A stretch of DNA of 64,000 bases from Rhodospirillales bacterium (GTDB taxonomy: Bacteria > Pseudomonadota > Alphaproteobacteria > Rhodospirillales_A > JACZKS01). Numbering within the stretch: the first letter of the stretch is position 1; each line of letters opens with the position of its first letter. Under the pieces are notes generated by a model. It made no database searches. It was given only the letters and a program-made list of their open reading frames with translations, and was not told the origin of the DNA. The translations under genes and the position numbers were made by a program. Location: contig JABGRG010000007.1 in NCBI GenBank assembly GCA_018648445.1, forward strand, positions 1 through 64,000. The letters are read 5' to 3'. This document shows, piece after piece, positions 8,095 to 16,093 of the stretch.

Positions 8095-10509
8095 CTAATA
8101 AAGGCCGCCGGTGCCGGACGTCGGGCCGGTCTCGTCAATTCCGAACCCTTCCACTACCTCACTGCGTCCGGTGGGAACCGTTCCCGGTAAGAATGCTTCA
8201 AGAATTACGCCCTTCTCGCCGGGATAGGCCGGCTCGCCGGTGGTGGCATTGACCCGCACAAGCCGGATGCCCGGCGGAATGCGGAACGGAATCGCCGCCT
8301 TGTCGGCCAGAGCTTCGGCCATGAAGTCGCGGAATACCGGCGCTGCCGCCGACGCGCCTTGCTCAATCCGCCCCAGTGTTTTCGGCTGATCGAAGCCGAC
8401 GAACACGCCAACCGCCAGATCGGGCGCAAATCCCATAAACCAGGTATCGATGGATTTGTTGGAGGTTCCCGTTTTTCCGGCCAACGGCTTGCCCACCGCC
8501 CTGATGCGCCGCCCGGTCCCGCGCTCGACAACGCCTTGCAACATGGAAACGATCTGGTAGGCACGGGCCGGATCGGCCACGATTTCGCGATTGTCGGGGA
8601 GTGTGGGCACAGGTTGGCTGGTCCAGAACGCTTCCTGGCAACCCGAGCAAATCCTCGTGTCGTGGCGAAAAACGGTCTCTCCGTTGCGGTCTTGAATACG
8701 GTCGATCAGCGTCGGTATGATTCGCCGGCCGCCGTTGACCAGCATGGCATAAGCCGTGGTCAGGCGCAGCAGGGTCGTTTCGCCCGACCCCAGCGACATC
8801 GACAGGTTGGTCGGAAACTCATCGGCGATACCGAACCGTTCGGCATAATCCTTCACGGCTTCCATGCCGATGGTCTGGGCGAGACGCACAGTCATCAGGT
8901 TGCGCGACTTCTCGATGCCCAGGCGCATGGTGCTGGGACCGTAGAATTTCTTGGTGTAGTTGGCGGGCCGCCATTTGGGCAGGCCCGGCCCCTGATCAAT
9001 CACAAAGGGTGCATCAAGAATAAGAGAGGTGGGCGTAAATCCCTGCGCCAAAGCCGCTATGTAGACGAACGGCTTAAAGGCCGATCCCGGCTGCCTCTTG
9101 GCCTGGGTGGCACGGTTGAACTGGCTGCGTTCAAACGAATACCCGCCGCTCATGGCCAGCACCCGGCCCGTATGAGGGTCGAGAGCCACGAGGGATCCGT
9201 CGATATCGGGAATTTGCCGCAACACGAAGGAATTCGGCGGATAGGCTTTCCCGTCCTTGTCGGCCAAAACCGCTTCGACCGCAACCACGTCGCCAACCGC
9301 CAGAACGTCGGATACCCGGCGCACCGCCGATCCGCGATTTTGCCCCTTTTTCCAGGCCCGCGCCCATTTCACTTCTGCCAGAGGTATCTGGCCCCTGGTA
9401 CCGTCGGCAAATCCGATCTCGGCGGTTTTTTCGCTACTCTCTATGACGGCGGCCAGAAGCCATTCACCCAGCGCCGGCGGCGCCTTGATTTTTGTCAGCC
9501 CGGCCATCCAATGGGTTTCAGGTTCAATTTTTGCGATCGGCCCACGCCACCCATGGCGGCGATCATAGGCGCGCAGACCGTTTCGCAACACGCGGTCTGC
9601 GATTTCCTGCAAGCGGGGGTCCAGGGTAGTGCGAACCGAAAGACCGCCCTTGTAGAGTTCCTGTTCACCGTACTTTTCGGCCAATTGACGGCGCACTTCC
9701 TCGGCGAAGAAATCGGCCGAAACGAATTGGGTCTCGGACCGACGTTGAACGATGATCGGTTCCGACCACGCCTGATCGGCCTCGTCGCCGGTAATCACGC
9801 CGTCTTCGAGCATACGGCGAACGACCCAGTCGCGCCGGGCGACCGCCGCGCCGGGCTTGCGTATAGGATGATAGTTGTTGGGCGCTTTGGGCAGGGCCGC
9901 CAGAAAGGCCGTTTCCGATATGCTCAACTGATCGAGCGGCTTGTTGAAATAGTTTAGCGCCGCCGCCGCAACCCCGTAAGACCCGAACCCCAGGTAAATT
10001 TCGTTCATATAAAGTTCGAGGATGCGGTCCTTGGTGAAGGCCTGTTCAATGCGAAACGCCAGAATGGCTTCTTTGATCTTGCGTTCCCAGCTAACCTCGG
10101 CTGACAGCAAAAAGTTCTTCGCCACCTGTTGGGTAATGGTTGATGCACCGACCATCCGGCGATTGCTGCCCATGTTCTTGATGTTGGTCGCCATGGCCCG
10201 GATGACGCCCAGAAAGTCGATCCCCGGATGGGAGTAGAAGCTCTTGTCCTCGGCCGACAGAAACGCCTTGATGACGCGCCTGGGCATCGCGCCGATGGGA
10301 ACGAAGACCCGGCGCTCGACCGCATATTCGACCAGCAGCCGGCCATCACCGGCATGAACGCGGGTCATGACGGCGGGTTCGTAATCGGCAAGCTGCCGGT
10401 AGTCGGGCAAGCCACGGCCGAACTCATAGAAGACGAAAAGAACCCCGACGCCGCCCGCAATGCCCGCCAAAAACAGCAAGCCGAAAATTGTAATGATCGC
10501 CCGTTTCAT
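8095..10509 (-). CDS. mrcA: Penicillin-binding protein 1A (bifunctional glycosyltransferase/transpeptidase)
   Basis: About 804 residues. An N-terminal anchor (AIITIFGLLFLAGIAGGVGV) is followed by a family-51 glycosyltransferase domain with EDKSFYSHPGID (catalytic Glu), GASTITQQVAKN and KEAILAFRIE. The transpeptidase domain has the SxxK motif in RQPGSAFKPFVY, SxN as SRN (EKSRNLMTVRLA) and KTG in AGKTGTSN. A long insert between the domains is typical of class A PBPs of Proteobacteria. It polymerises and crosslinks peptidoglycan on the periplasmic face. The ATG at 10509 is preferred because AAGGAACC precedes it; an in-frame GTG lies at 10533. It lies between amiC and prfB on the same strand. Confidence 0.95.
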   Translation of the reverse strand: MKRAIITIFGLLFLAGIAGGVGVLFVFYEFGRGLPDYRQLADYEPAVMTRVHAGDGRLLVEYAVERRVFVPIGAMPRRVIKAFLSAEDKSFYSHPGIDFLGVIRAMATNIKNMGSNRRMVGASTITQQVAKNFLLSAEVSWERKIKEAILAFRIEQAFTKDRILELYMNEIYLGFGSYGVAAAALNYFNKPLDQLSISETAFLAALPKAPNNYHPIRKPGAAVARRDWVVRRMLEDGVITGDEADQAWSEPIIVQRRSETQFVSADFFAEEVRRQLAEKYGEQELYKGGLSVRTTLDPRLQEIADRVLRNGLRAYDRRHGWRGPIAKIEPETHWMAGLTKIKAPPALGEWLLAAVIESSEKTAEIGFADGTRGQIPLAEVKWARAWKKGQNRGSAVRRVSDVLAVGDVVAVEAVLADKDGKAYPPNSFVLRQIPDIDGSLVALDPHTGRVLAMSGGYSFERSQFNRATQAKRQPGSAFKPFVYIAALAQGFTPTSLILDAPFVIDQGPGLPKWRPANYTKKFYGPSTMRLGIEKSRNLMTVRLAQTIGMEAVKDYAERFGIADEFPTNLSMSLGSGETTLLRLTTAYAMLVNGGRRIIPTLIDRIQDRNGETVFRHDTRICSGCQEAFWTSQPVPTLPDNREIVADPARAYQIVSMLQGVVERGTGRRIRAVGKPLAGKTGTSNKSIDTWFMGFAPDLAVGVFVGFDQPKTLGRIEQGASAAAPVFRDFMAEALADKAAIPFRIPPGIRLVRVNATTGEPAYPGEKGVILEAFLPGTVPTGRSEVVEGFGIDETGPTSGTGGLY

Positions 10510-10603
10510 CGGTTCCTTCGCGTAGAATCGCACCTTCGCTTATTGCGCCATCTATAAGGGGTATACGGGAAATATGGCCGCCATATGGCCAAAACAATCT
10601 GAA

Positions 10604-11908
10604 CTAACGTCGATAGGCCTCTTCAACTTGTGAGAAGTATTTGTTGACGGCGTGAACGACAGCCGCTCCGAGCTTCGCCCGGTAGCTCTTCTTCAGCAAG
10701 TCGTTTTCGTCATTGCGGTTGGAAAGAAAGCCCATTTCCACCAGGACCGACGGCACGTCCGGCGCTTTGAGAACCCGGAAGCCAGCGAAGCGATGGGTGT
10801 TTCTGAGCAGCCGCGTCCGACGCCCCAGTTCCTTGACCAAAACGGCGGCGAACCGCGCCGACTCGTTCATTGTCTCGCGCTGCGCCAGATCGATCAGAAT
10901 GTTGGTGACTTCGGGGGTTTCGTTGCTCAGATCCACCCCGGCGATCAAATCGGCTTTGTTTTCACGTTCGGCCAACTCGCCGGCTTCACTGTCGGAAGCC
11001 CGTTCGGAAAGGGTGTAGACCGAAAGCCCTCGGATGTGTTTTTTGCGGATCGAATCGGCATGAAGGGAGACGAACAGATCGGCATCGGCCTCGCGGGCGA
11101 AGGTAACGCGGTCACGCAAGGCGATAAGGATGTCGCGCTCGCGGGTCAGGACGACGCGATAGCGCCCCGTCTTTTCCAGCATCCGGCGGAATTCCCGCGC
11201 GGCGGACAACGTAATATGTTTCTCGTACGTACCACGGTTCCCCGACGCGCCGGGATCGGCGCCACCGTGGCCGGGATCAATAACGATCAAAGGTAATTCG
11301 CTGACGAGCTCGGGTTTCCGCGGTGGCCGCGCGAAAGGAAAGCGCGCCGCAACCAATGGCGGGCGGGCAGCAGGTTCGACCGCCAGAACGGGTGGTTCCG
11401 TCTTTGACGGCAGATTATCCACCCGGACCGTAATTTTGGCGGCTCCGCTTTTAGCAATGGATCTGAATTTTGTGGCCGAAGTTGCGCCTATGTCGACAAC
11501 CAGCCGATATCGTTTATCGCTTTCGCGCGGGAAATAGCGCGCTTCGGCCAATGCAATCGGCCCGGTGGTCTCGATAACGACCCGGGTCGTCCCCGGCTTG
11601 AACAATCCGTAACGGACTTTTTTGAACAACCCGATACCTTGCGGCAACGGGCGTGCGGGCAACCGCCATCCAACCTCGGGAAGATCAAGGACGACACGGT
11701 AGGGGCCCGACAGTGTAAATATTCTGGCGTCGACCGGTTCCGACAAATCCAGAACGAACCGGGTATTTACACCGTGGTCGGCGACGCGCACATCCGACAC
11801 GACGGCGTGCTCGCTCGCCGCCGCCACCGAATTTCCGAAAACGGCACCGACGATCAAAAGCGAAAAAATGACGGCCGCCGCGCACAGCCCGGTCTTGATG
11901 CGCCACAT
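10604..11908 (-). CDS. amiC: N-acetylmuramoyl-L-alanine amidase with AMIN domain
   Basis: 434 residues with an N-terminal signal (hydrophobic to about residue 31, ending GNSVAAAS), an AMIN-type beta domain (about 35-145, SDVRVADHGVNTRFVLDLS) that in relatives targets the septum, a linker, and an Amidase_3 catalytic domain from about residue 207. Zinc-site motifs are visible: VIDPGHGGADPG (His), the Glu in GTYEKHI, FVSLHADS (His) and LVEMGFLSN (catalytic Glu). It cleaves the amide between MurNAc and the stem peptide during cell separation. It is divergent from rne across a 445-bp gap and first in a probable amiC-mrcA-prfB transcription unit. Confidence 0.93.
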   Translation of the reverse strand: MWRIKTGLCAAAVIFSLLIVGAVFGNSVAAASEHAVVSDVRVADHGVNTRFVLDLSEPVDARIFTLSGPYRVVLDLPEVGWRLPARPLPQGIGLFKKVRYGLFKPGTTRVVIETTGPIALAEARYFPRESDKRYRLVVDIGATSATKFRSIAKSGAAKITVRVDNLPSKTEPPVLAVEPAARPPLVAARFPFARPPRKPELVSELPLIVIDPGHGGADPGASGNRGTYEKHITLSAAREFRRMLEKTGRYRVVLTRERDILIALRDRVTFAREADADLFVSLHADSIRKKHIRGLSVYTLSERASDSEAGELAERENKADLIAGVDLSNETPEVTNILIDLAQRETMNESARFAAVLVKELGRRTRLLRNTHRFAGFRVLKAPDVPSVLVEMGFLSNRNDENDLLKKSYRAKLGAAVVHAVNKYFSQVEEAYRR

Positions 11909-12353
11909 AGTGCGTTAACCCACTTTTTCGACCATTGCCTTCAACCGGCCCCGGCCATCGCCGTTTACCGGCATAAATCGCGATGCCAGTCCTATAAGAT
12001 CTGGCAAACCATTGCACAAGATGATTGTGGAACCAATTTGCTACCGTTATGTTAACACGGTGACCTGGAGGGGCCGCCCGTAATTTTCATGTTTGGGTGG
12101 ATTCTGTGGCGTCACGCACAAAGATACATTATTCAGTGCGCATCCGTTTAGGCGGATTCGTATCAATTAGAGGTTTTCATGCCGGATAGAGCAGCGCGAC
12201 CATATTCCGTTAAGTCGACGCCCCTGAGTAAATTTGACTTGGGGCGATTCGACGGCGTGGTCGCAGCCGCCGCCGGTGATTTCTGCAGTTCTCCCCATAG
12301 GGCCGGGTTCGCACAAAACGAACCCGCCGTGGGGTATCGGAGTAATCTTTTTT
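11909..12353. other. Intergenic region: divergent promoters of amiC and rne, long rne leader
   Basis: 445 bases without a credible gene. A possible promoter for rne reads TTGTGG (12025-12030), 17-bp spacer, TATGTT (12048-12053), which is a weak match. The remainder would be a leader of nearly 300 nt, AT-rich at first and ending in a strong hairpin (12293-12334). The reading frame of rne stays open back to 12234, but those codons do not look like RNase E. Confidence 0.5.
12293..12334 (+). promoter_or_regulatory. Strong stem-loop in the rne 5' leader
   Basis: CGGGTTCG (12304-12311) pairs perfectly with CGAACCCG (12319-12326) around the loop CACAAAA. A second stem, CCCCA (12293-12297) with TGGGG (12330-12334), closes an internal loop. 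The structure ends 19 bases before the start codon, next to the Shine-Dalgarno GGAG (12339-12342), and has no U-tract, so it is not a terminator. In E. coli the rne leader has hairpins that let RNase E cleave and autoregulate its own mRNA; an equivalent role here is inference. Confidence 0.7.
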
Positions 12354-14894
12354 ATGGCACAGAAGCGAATGCTAATCGATGCGCTGCATCCCGAGGAGAC
12401 CCGGGTGGCGCTGTTGGATGGGAACCGTCTCGAAGACATTGATGTTGAGGCCGCCTCTCGAAGACAATTAAAGGGAAATATCTACCTCGCCAAAGTGACC
12501 AGGGTCGAACCGTCCCTGCAGGCGGCGTTTGTAGATTACGGCGGTAATCGACACGGGTTCCTGGCGTTTAACGAAATTCATCCCGATTACTATCAAATTC
12601 CGGTCGCCGACCGTGAAGCCCTTGTCGCCGAGCACAACGCCGACGAACGCGAGGACGAAGCCAAACGCTCGGCCGATGAAGAAGCCCTGGCCGCCGAGGC
12701 AAACGGCGAAGAACCGGTGGCCGCGGTTGAGACCATCGGCGGCGACGACAGCGAGGAAGTCGAGGTTCGTCGCCCCAGTGCCCTGCGGCGGCACTACAAG
12801 ATTCAGGAAGTCATCAAGCGCCGCCAGATCTTACTTGTTCAGGTCGTCAAGGAAGAACGCGGCAACAAGGGTGCGGCAATGACCACGTACCTGTCCCTCG
12901 CGGGACGGTACTGCGTCTTGATGCCGAACACGGCCCGCGGCGGCGGCATCTCGCGAAAAATCCCCGCCGGAAAAGACCGAAAGCGTCTGAAAACGATATT
13001 GTCCGACCTTGGCATTCCCGAAGGGATGGGAGTTATCGTTCGCACGGCGGGTGCCGGACGAAGCAAAGCCGAGATTCGACGCGACTACGAATACCTGTTG
13101 CGGCTTTGGGATAACGTTCGCCAGTTGACCCTTGAATCCATCGCACCGGTTCTTGTTTACGAAGAGGGGAACCTGATCAAACGATCGATCCGGGATCTCT
13201 ATAACCGCGATATCGACGAAATTATCGTCGAAGGCGAGGAAGGGTACAAAACGGCCCGCAACTTCATGAAGCTCATGATTCCGAGCCATGTAAAACGGGT
13301 TCAGCGCTATCAGGACCTGGAAATGCCCCTTTTCCATCGCTATCAGGTGGAAAGCCAGCAAGACGCCATGCACAGCCCGATCGTCAGGCTGAAATCCGGC
13401 GGTTATATCGTCATCAATCCGACCGAAGCCTTGGTCTCGATCGATGTAAACTCGGGCCGTTCGACGCGCGAACGAAATATCGAGGAAACCGCGCTGAAAA
13501 CGAACCTCGAAGCCTGTGACGAAGTTTCGCGGCAGCTTCGCCTGCGCGATCTCGCCGGACTGATTGTCATCGACTTGATCGATATGGAAGTCTCACGAAA
13601 CCGGATTCAAGTCGAGCGGCGCCTGAAAGACGCCATGCGCAATGACCGGGCGCGCATTCAAATGGGCCGGATCAGTCCTTTCGGCCTGATGGAAATGTCG
13701 CGCCAGCGCCTGCGGCCCAGCCTTTTGGAAACGAGCTTCGAGACCTGCGAACACTGCGGCGGCGCAGGTGTGCGGCGATCGACCCAGTCGACGGCCCTGC
13801 ATATGCTGCGGGTCATTGAGGAAGAGGGTATCAAACGCCGGTCACGCGAGGTCACCTTCCATATTCCGACCCATATCGCGCTTTACCTGCTGAACAATAA
13901 GCGCGAATCCCTGGGTTCGATGGAAGCCCGTTATGAAGTGAAAATCGTCCTCGCGGCCGACGATACTCTTATCCCGCCCGACTATCGGATAGAGCGCATA
14001 AAGGTGCGCGATCCCGAGGACCGGCCCGACGTTCCCGTTCACGCGGAATCCGTGCGTGGACCCTCAACCGAGCCCGACACCGAGGAAAAAGACGAAGAAA
14101 AAGGTGAAGAAGAGTCTACCCGGAAGCGGCGTCGGCGGCGCTCGCGCCGCAGAAAACGTGGCGACGAGACGGAGACGACGACGAACGCCGATACGGCGCT
14201 CACCCAACCCACGGACGATTCCTCGGCAGAACCCGAGAGTGGCGAGCAGGCCGCCGCCAATGACGGTCGGTCCGGAGAAAGGACCGAGGACGGCGACGCG
14301 GAAGGTGGCGACAAGCCCGCAAGGCGGCGTCGGCGCGGAAAACGAGGCGGTCGCCGCAGGCGCGGTTCGCGGGATACCGAGGAATTGACGACGGCGACGG
14401 ACACAGAGCCCGCAAGCGCAAGTGACGGTTCCGATGTCCCGCCGGAGAAGTCGCCTGACGCTGAAGCGCCGGTCGAAGCGCCCGTTGAAACGCCGGTCGA
14501 AACACCGGTCGAAACACCGGTCGAAGCTGTCGAAGCGGAAGCAAAGACCGAAGAAAAGAAAGCGCCCGCGAGGAAACCGCGACGCCAACGAAGCGAGGCA
14601 AAACCGGCTCCCAAACGTCGTCGGACCAGAAAAGCCAAGTCGGACGAGGCCCCGGAAACAGGCGCGGAGACACCGGAGGAGAAATCCACCGAAAAGCCCG
14701 CCAAAAAGTCCGATGCCGTGATTACGGTTTCGGTAGACCCGCCCGCGCCCGAGCCGAAGCCTGAGCCAGTGGCGGTGATTGAGCCTCCCATAGCTCCAGA
14801 AGATACCGGGGAATCCCGGGCGGTCGTGATTGACGTCGATTCAGCGGATGTCAAAAAACCGCGCCGAGGCTGGTGGCGTCGTCCGTCAAACTAA
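12354..14894 (+). CDS. rne: Ribonuclease E
   Basis: 846 residues from ATG 12354 (MAQKRMLIDALHPEETRVAL), the usual alphaproteobacterial RNase E start. The S1 domain follows (GNIYLAKVTRVEPSLQAAFV) with an acidic insert. The DNase-I-like catalytic part has the two metal-binding aspartates in SIDVNSGRST and LIVIDLIDME. The Zn-link cysteines are in CEHCGGAGVRR. From about residue 570 the protein is low complexity: blocks of Arg (KRRRRRRSRRRKRG), Glu/Asp runs, Ala-Pro-Glu segments and a PVET repeat. This tail is the presumed RNA-binding and degradosome scaffold. It initiates decay of most mRNAs and processes rRNA and tRNA. It ends in ...RRGWWRRPSN, an Arg/Trp-rich tip. Confidence 0.96.
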   Translation: MAQKRMLIDALHPEETRVALLDGNRLEDIDVEAASRRQLKGNIYLAKVTRVEPSLQAAFVDYGGNRHGFLAFNEIHPDYYQIPVADREALVAEHNADEREDEAKRSADEEALAAEANGEEPVAAVETIGGDDSEEVEVRRPSALRRHYKIQEVIKRRQILLVQVVKEERGNKGAAMTTYLSLAGRYCVLMPNTARGGGISRKIPAGKDRKRLKTILSDLGIPEGMGVIVRTAGAGRSKAEIRRDYEYLLRLWDNVRQLTLESIAPVLVYEEGNLIKRSIRDLYNRDIDEIIVEGEEGYKTARNFMKLMIPSHVKRVQRYQDLEMPLFHRYQVESQQDAMHSPIVRLKSGGYIVINPTEALVSIDVNSGRSTRERNIEETALKTNLEACDEVSRQLRLRDLAGLIVIDLIDMEVSRNRIQVERRLKDAMRNDRARIQMGRISPFGLMEMSRQRLRPSLLETSFETCEHCGGAGVRRSTQSTALHMLRVIEEEGIKRRSREVTFHIPTHIALYLLNNKRESLGSMEARYEVKIVLAADDTLIPPDYRIERIKVRDPEDRPDVPVHAESVRGPSTEPDTEEKDEEKGEEESTRKRRRRRSRRRKRGDETETTTNADTALTQPTDDSSAEPESGEQAAANDGRSGERTEDGDAEGGDKPARRRRRGKRGGRRRRGSRDTEELTTATDTEPASASDGSDVPPEKSPDAEAPVEAPVETPVETPVETPVEAVEAEAKTEEKKAPARKPRRQRSEAKPAPKRRRTRKAKSDEAPETGAETPEEKSTEKPAKKSDAVITVSVDPPAPEPKPEPVAVIEPPIAPEDTGESRAVVIDVDSADVKKPRRGWWRRPSN
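14472..14519 (+). repeat. 12-bp tandem repeat coding Val-Glu-Thr/Ala-Pro in rne
   Basis: Four 12-bp units in frame (GTCGAAGCGCCC, GTTGAAACGCCG, then two identical GTCGAAACACCG), with a fifth degenerate unit after. They encode VEAP VETP VETP VETP in the disordered tail of RNase E. Such units can change copy number by slippage. Confidence 0.85.
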
Positions 14895-14911
14895 TTAAGC
14901 GTGCCGGCGGT

Positions 14912-16063
14912 TCATTCTGTTAGCCAACGAATGAGCCGCCGCGCTGCTTGCGCCATATCTTCCGTTCGTCCGGCAAAAGAAAAGCGAACAAAGGCGTGCC
15001 CCCTGTCGGGATCGAAATCGATGCCGGGCGTTGCCGCGACACCCGATTCCGCCAGCATTCGCTTGCAGAATTCGTTGCTGTCATTGGTAAGATGGGCAAT
15101 GTCGGAATAGAGATAGAAGGCGCCATCGGCCGAGGCCAGATTTCCAAAACCGGCCTTCGGCAACTCTTGCAAAAGAAGTTCACGATTGCGGGCGTAGCGG
15201 GCGACGTGGCCATCCAATTCGTCGCGGCATTCAAAAACGGCAATGCCCGCATGCTGGGAAACCGTCGGCGGTGAAATAAACAAATTCTGGGCCAGACATT
15301 CCACCGGACGAAGCAAATCGTCGGGCATGATCATCCATCCCAACCGCCACCCGGTCATGGAGAAATATTTGGAAAAGCTGTTGATAATGATGGCGTCGTT
15401 GGTAAACGCCAGCGCCGTTTCGGCCCGCTCGGCGTAGGTGATGCCGTGGTAAATTTCGTCGCTGATCAATCGAATGCCCCGGTCGGCGCAATAGGCGACA
15501 ATCGCTCCCAGTTCCGCCCTGCTAACCATGGTTCCCGTCGGGTTTGACGGGCTCGCCAGAATCAAGCCGTCAAGCCGACCTTGGACGCCATCAAGAATTT
15601 CGGGACTCGGTTGAAAATTTGTTTCCGGCCCGACCGGAACGTCCACCGCTTCAACGCCCAAAGCGCGCAGAATATTTCTGTAAGCAGGGTATCCAGGGCT
15701 GGCCAGCGCAACCCGATCACCGGCCTCGAAGGCGCTCAAGAAAGCCAGCACGAACGCGCCCGAAGACCCCGTACACGTGACAACCCGCCTGTGATCGACC
15801 TCGACGCCATAGGTTTCCAGATAATGTTGGGCAATCCGGGCACGTAGCGCGGGCAGGCCAAACGCATCCGTATATCCCATTCGATCCGTCGGCATGGCGT
15901 CGGCGAGCGCTTGAATGACTGCCGCCGGCGCGCCGGTTCCGGGTTGTCCGACCTCCATATGCAGCACGTCGCCACCAGCCGCCTCGCGCTGATTGGCGGC
16001 ACGCATGACGTCCATGACGATAAAAGGCGGAATGCGTCCGCGCCGCGCAACTTTCAGAACCAT
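14912..16063 (-). CDS. PLP-dependent class I/II aminotransferase
   Basis: 383 residues with the fold-type I features: GSSGAFVLAFLSAFEAGD near the cofactor phosphate, ASPSNPTG (Asn/Pro cofactor contact), DEIYHG (Asp to pyridine nitrogen), and the PLP lysine in NSFSKYFSMTGWRLGW; the substrate carboxylate Arg is likely in HAFVRFSFAG. Transfers an amino group from an amino acid to a 2-oxoacid in the cytoplasm. It resembles the aspartate/aromatic subgroup (AAT-like), but the exact substrate cannot be read from sequence. It is convergent with rne (17 bp) and downstream of the ggt-like gene on the same strand, 30 bp apart. Confidence 0.88.
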   Translation of the reverse strand: MVLKVARRGRIPPFIVMDVMRAANQREAAGGDVLHMEVGQPGTGAPAAVIQALADAMPTDRMGYTDAFGLPALRARIAQHYLETYGVEVDHRRVVTCTGSSGAFVLAFLSAFEAGDRVALASPGYPAYRNILRALGVEAVDVPVGPETNFQPSPEILDGVQGRLDGLILASPSNPTGTMVSRAELGAIVAYCADRGIRLISDEIYHGITYAERAETALAFTNDAIIINSFSKYFSMTGWRLGWMIMPDDLLRPVECLAQNLFISPPTVSQHAGIAVFECRDELDGHVARYARNRELLLQELPKAGFGNLASADGAFYLYSDIAHLTNDSNEFCKRMLAESGVAATPGIDFDPDRGHAFVRFSFAGRTEDMAQAARRLIRWLTE

Positions 16064-16093
16064 CCAAAACTACCTATCTCATCCGCCCACTCA

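Noticed and set aside
8359..9957. 532-residue open frame opposite mrcA
   Set aside because: It lies wholly inside PBP1A, has no motif and the opposite strand holds all catalytic motifs.
12025..12053. rne promoter TTGTGG-17-TATGTT as a firm call
   Set aside because: Only three and four of six consensus bases match; it is mentioned only within the intergenic entry.
14039..14854. 271-residue open frame opposite the rne tail
   Set aside because: It mirrors the low-complexity Arg/Glu codons of rne and reads as a Ser/Gly/Ala-rich shadow with no family features.
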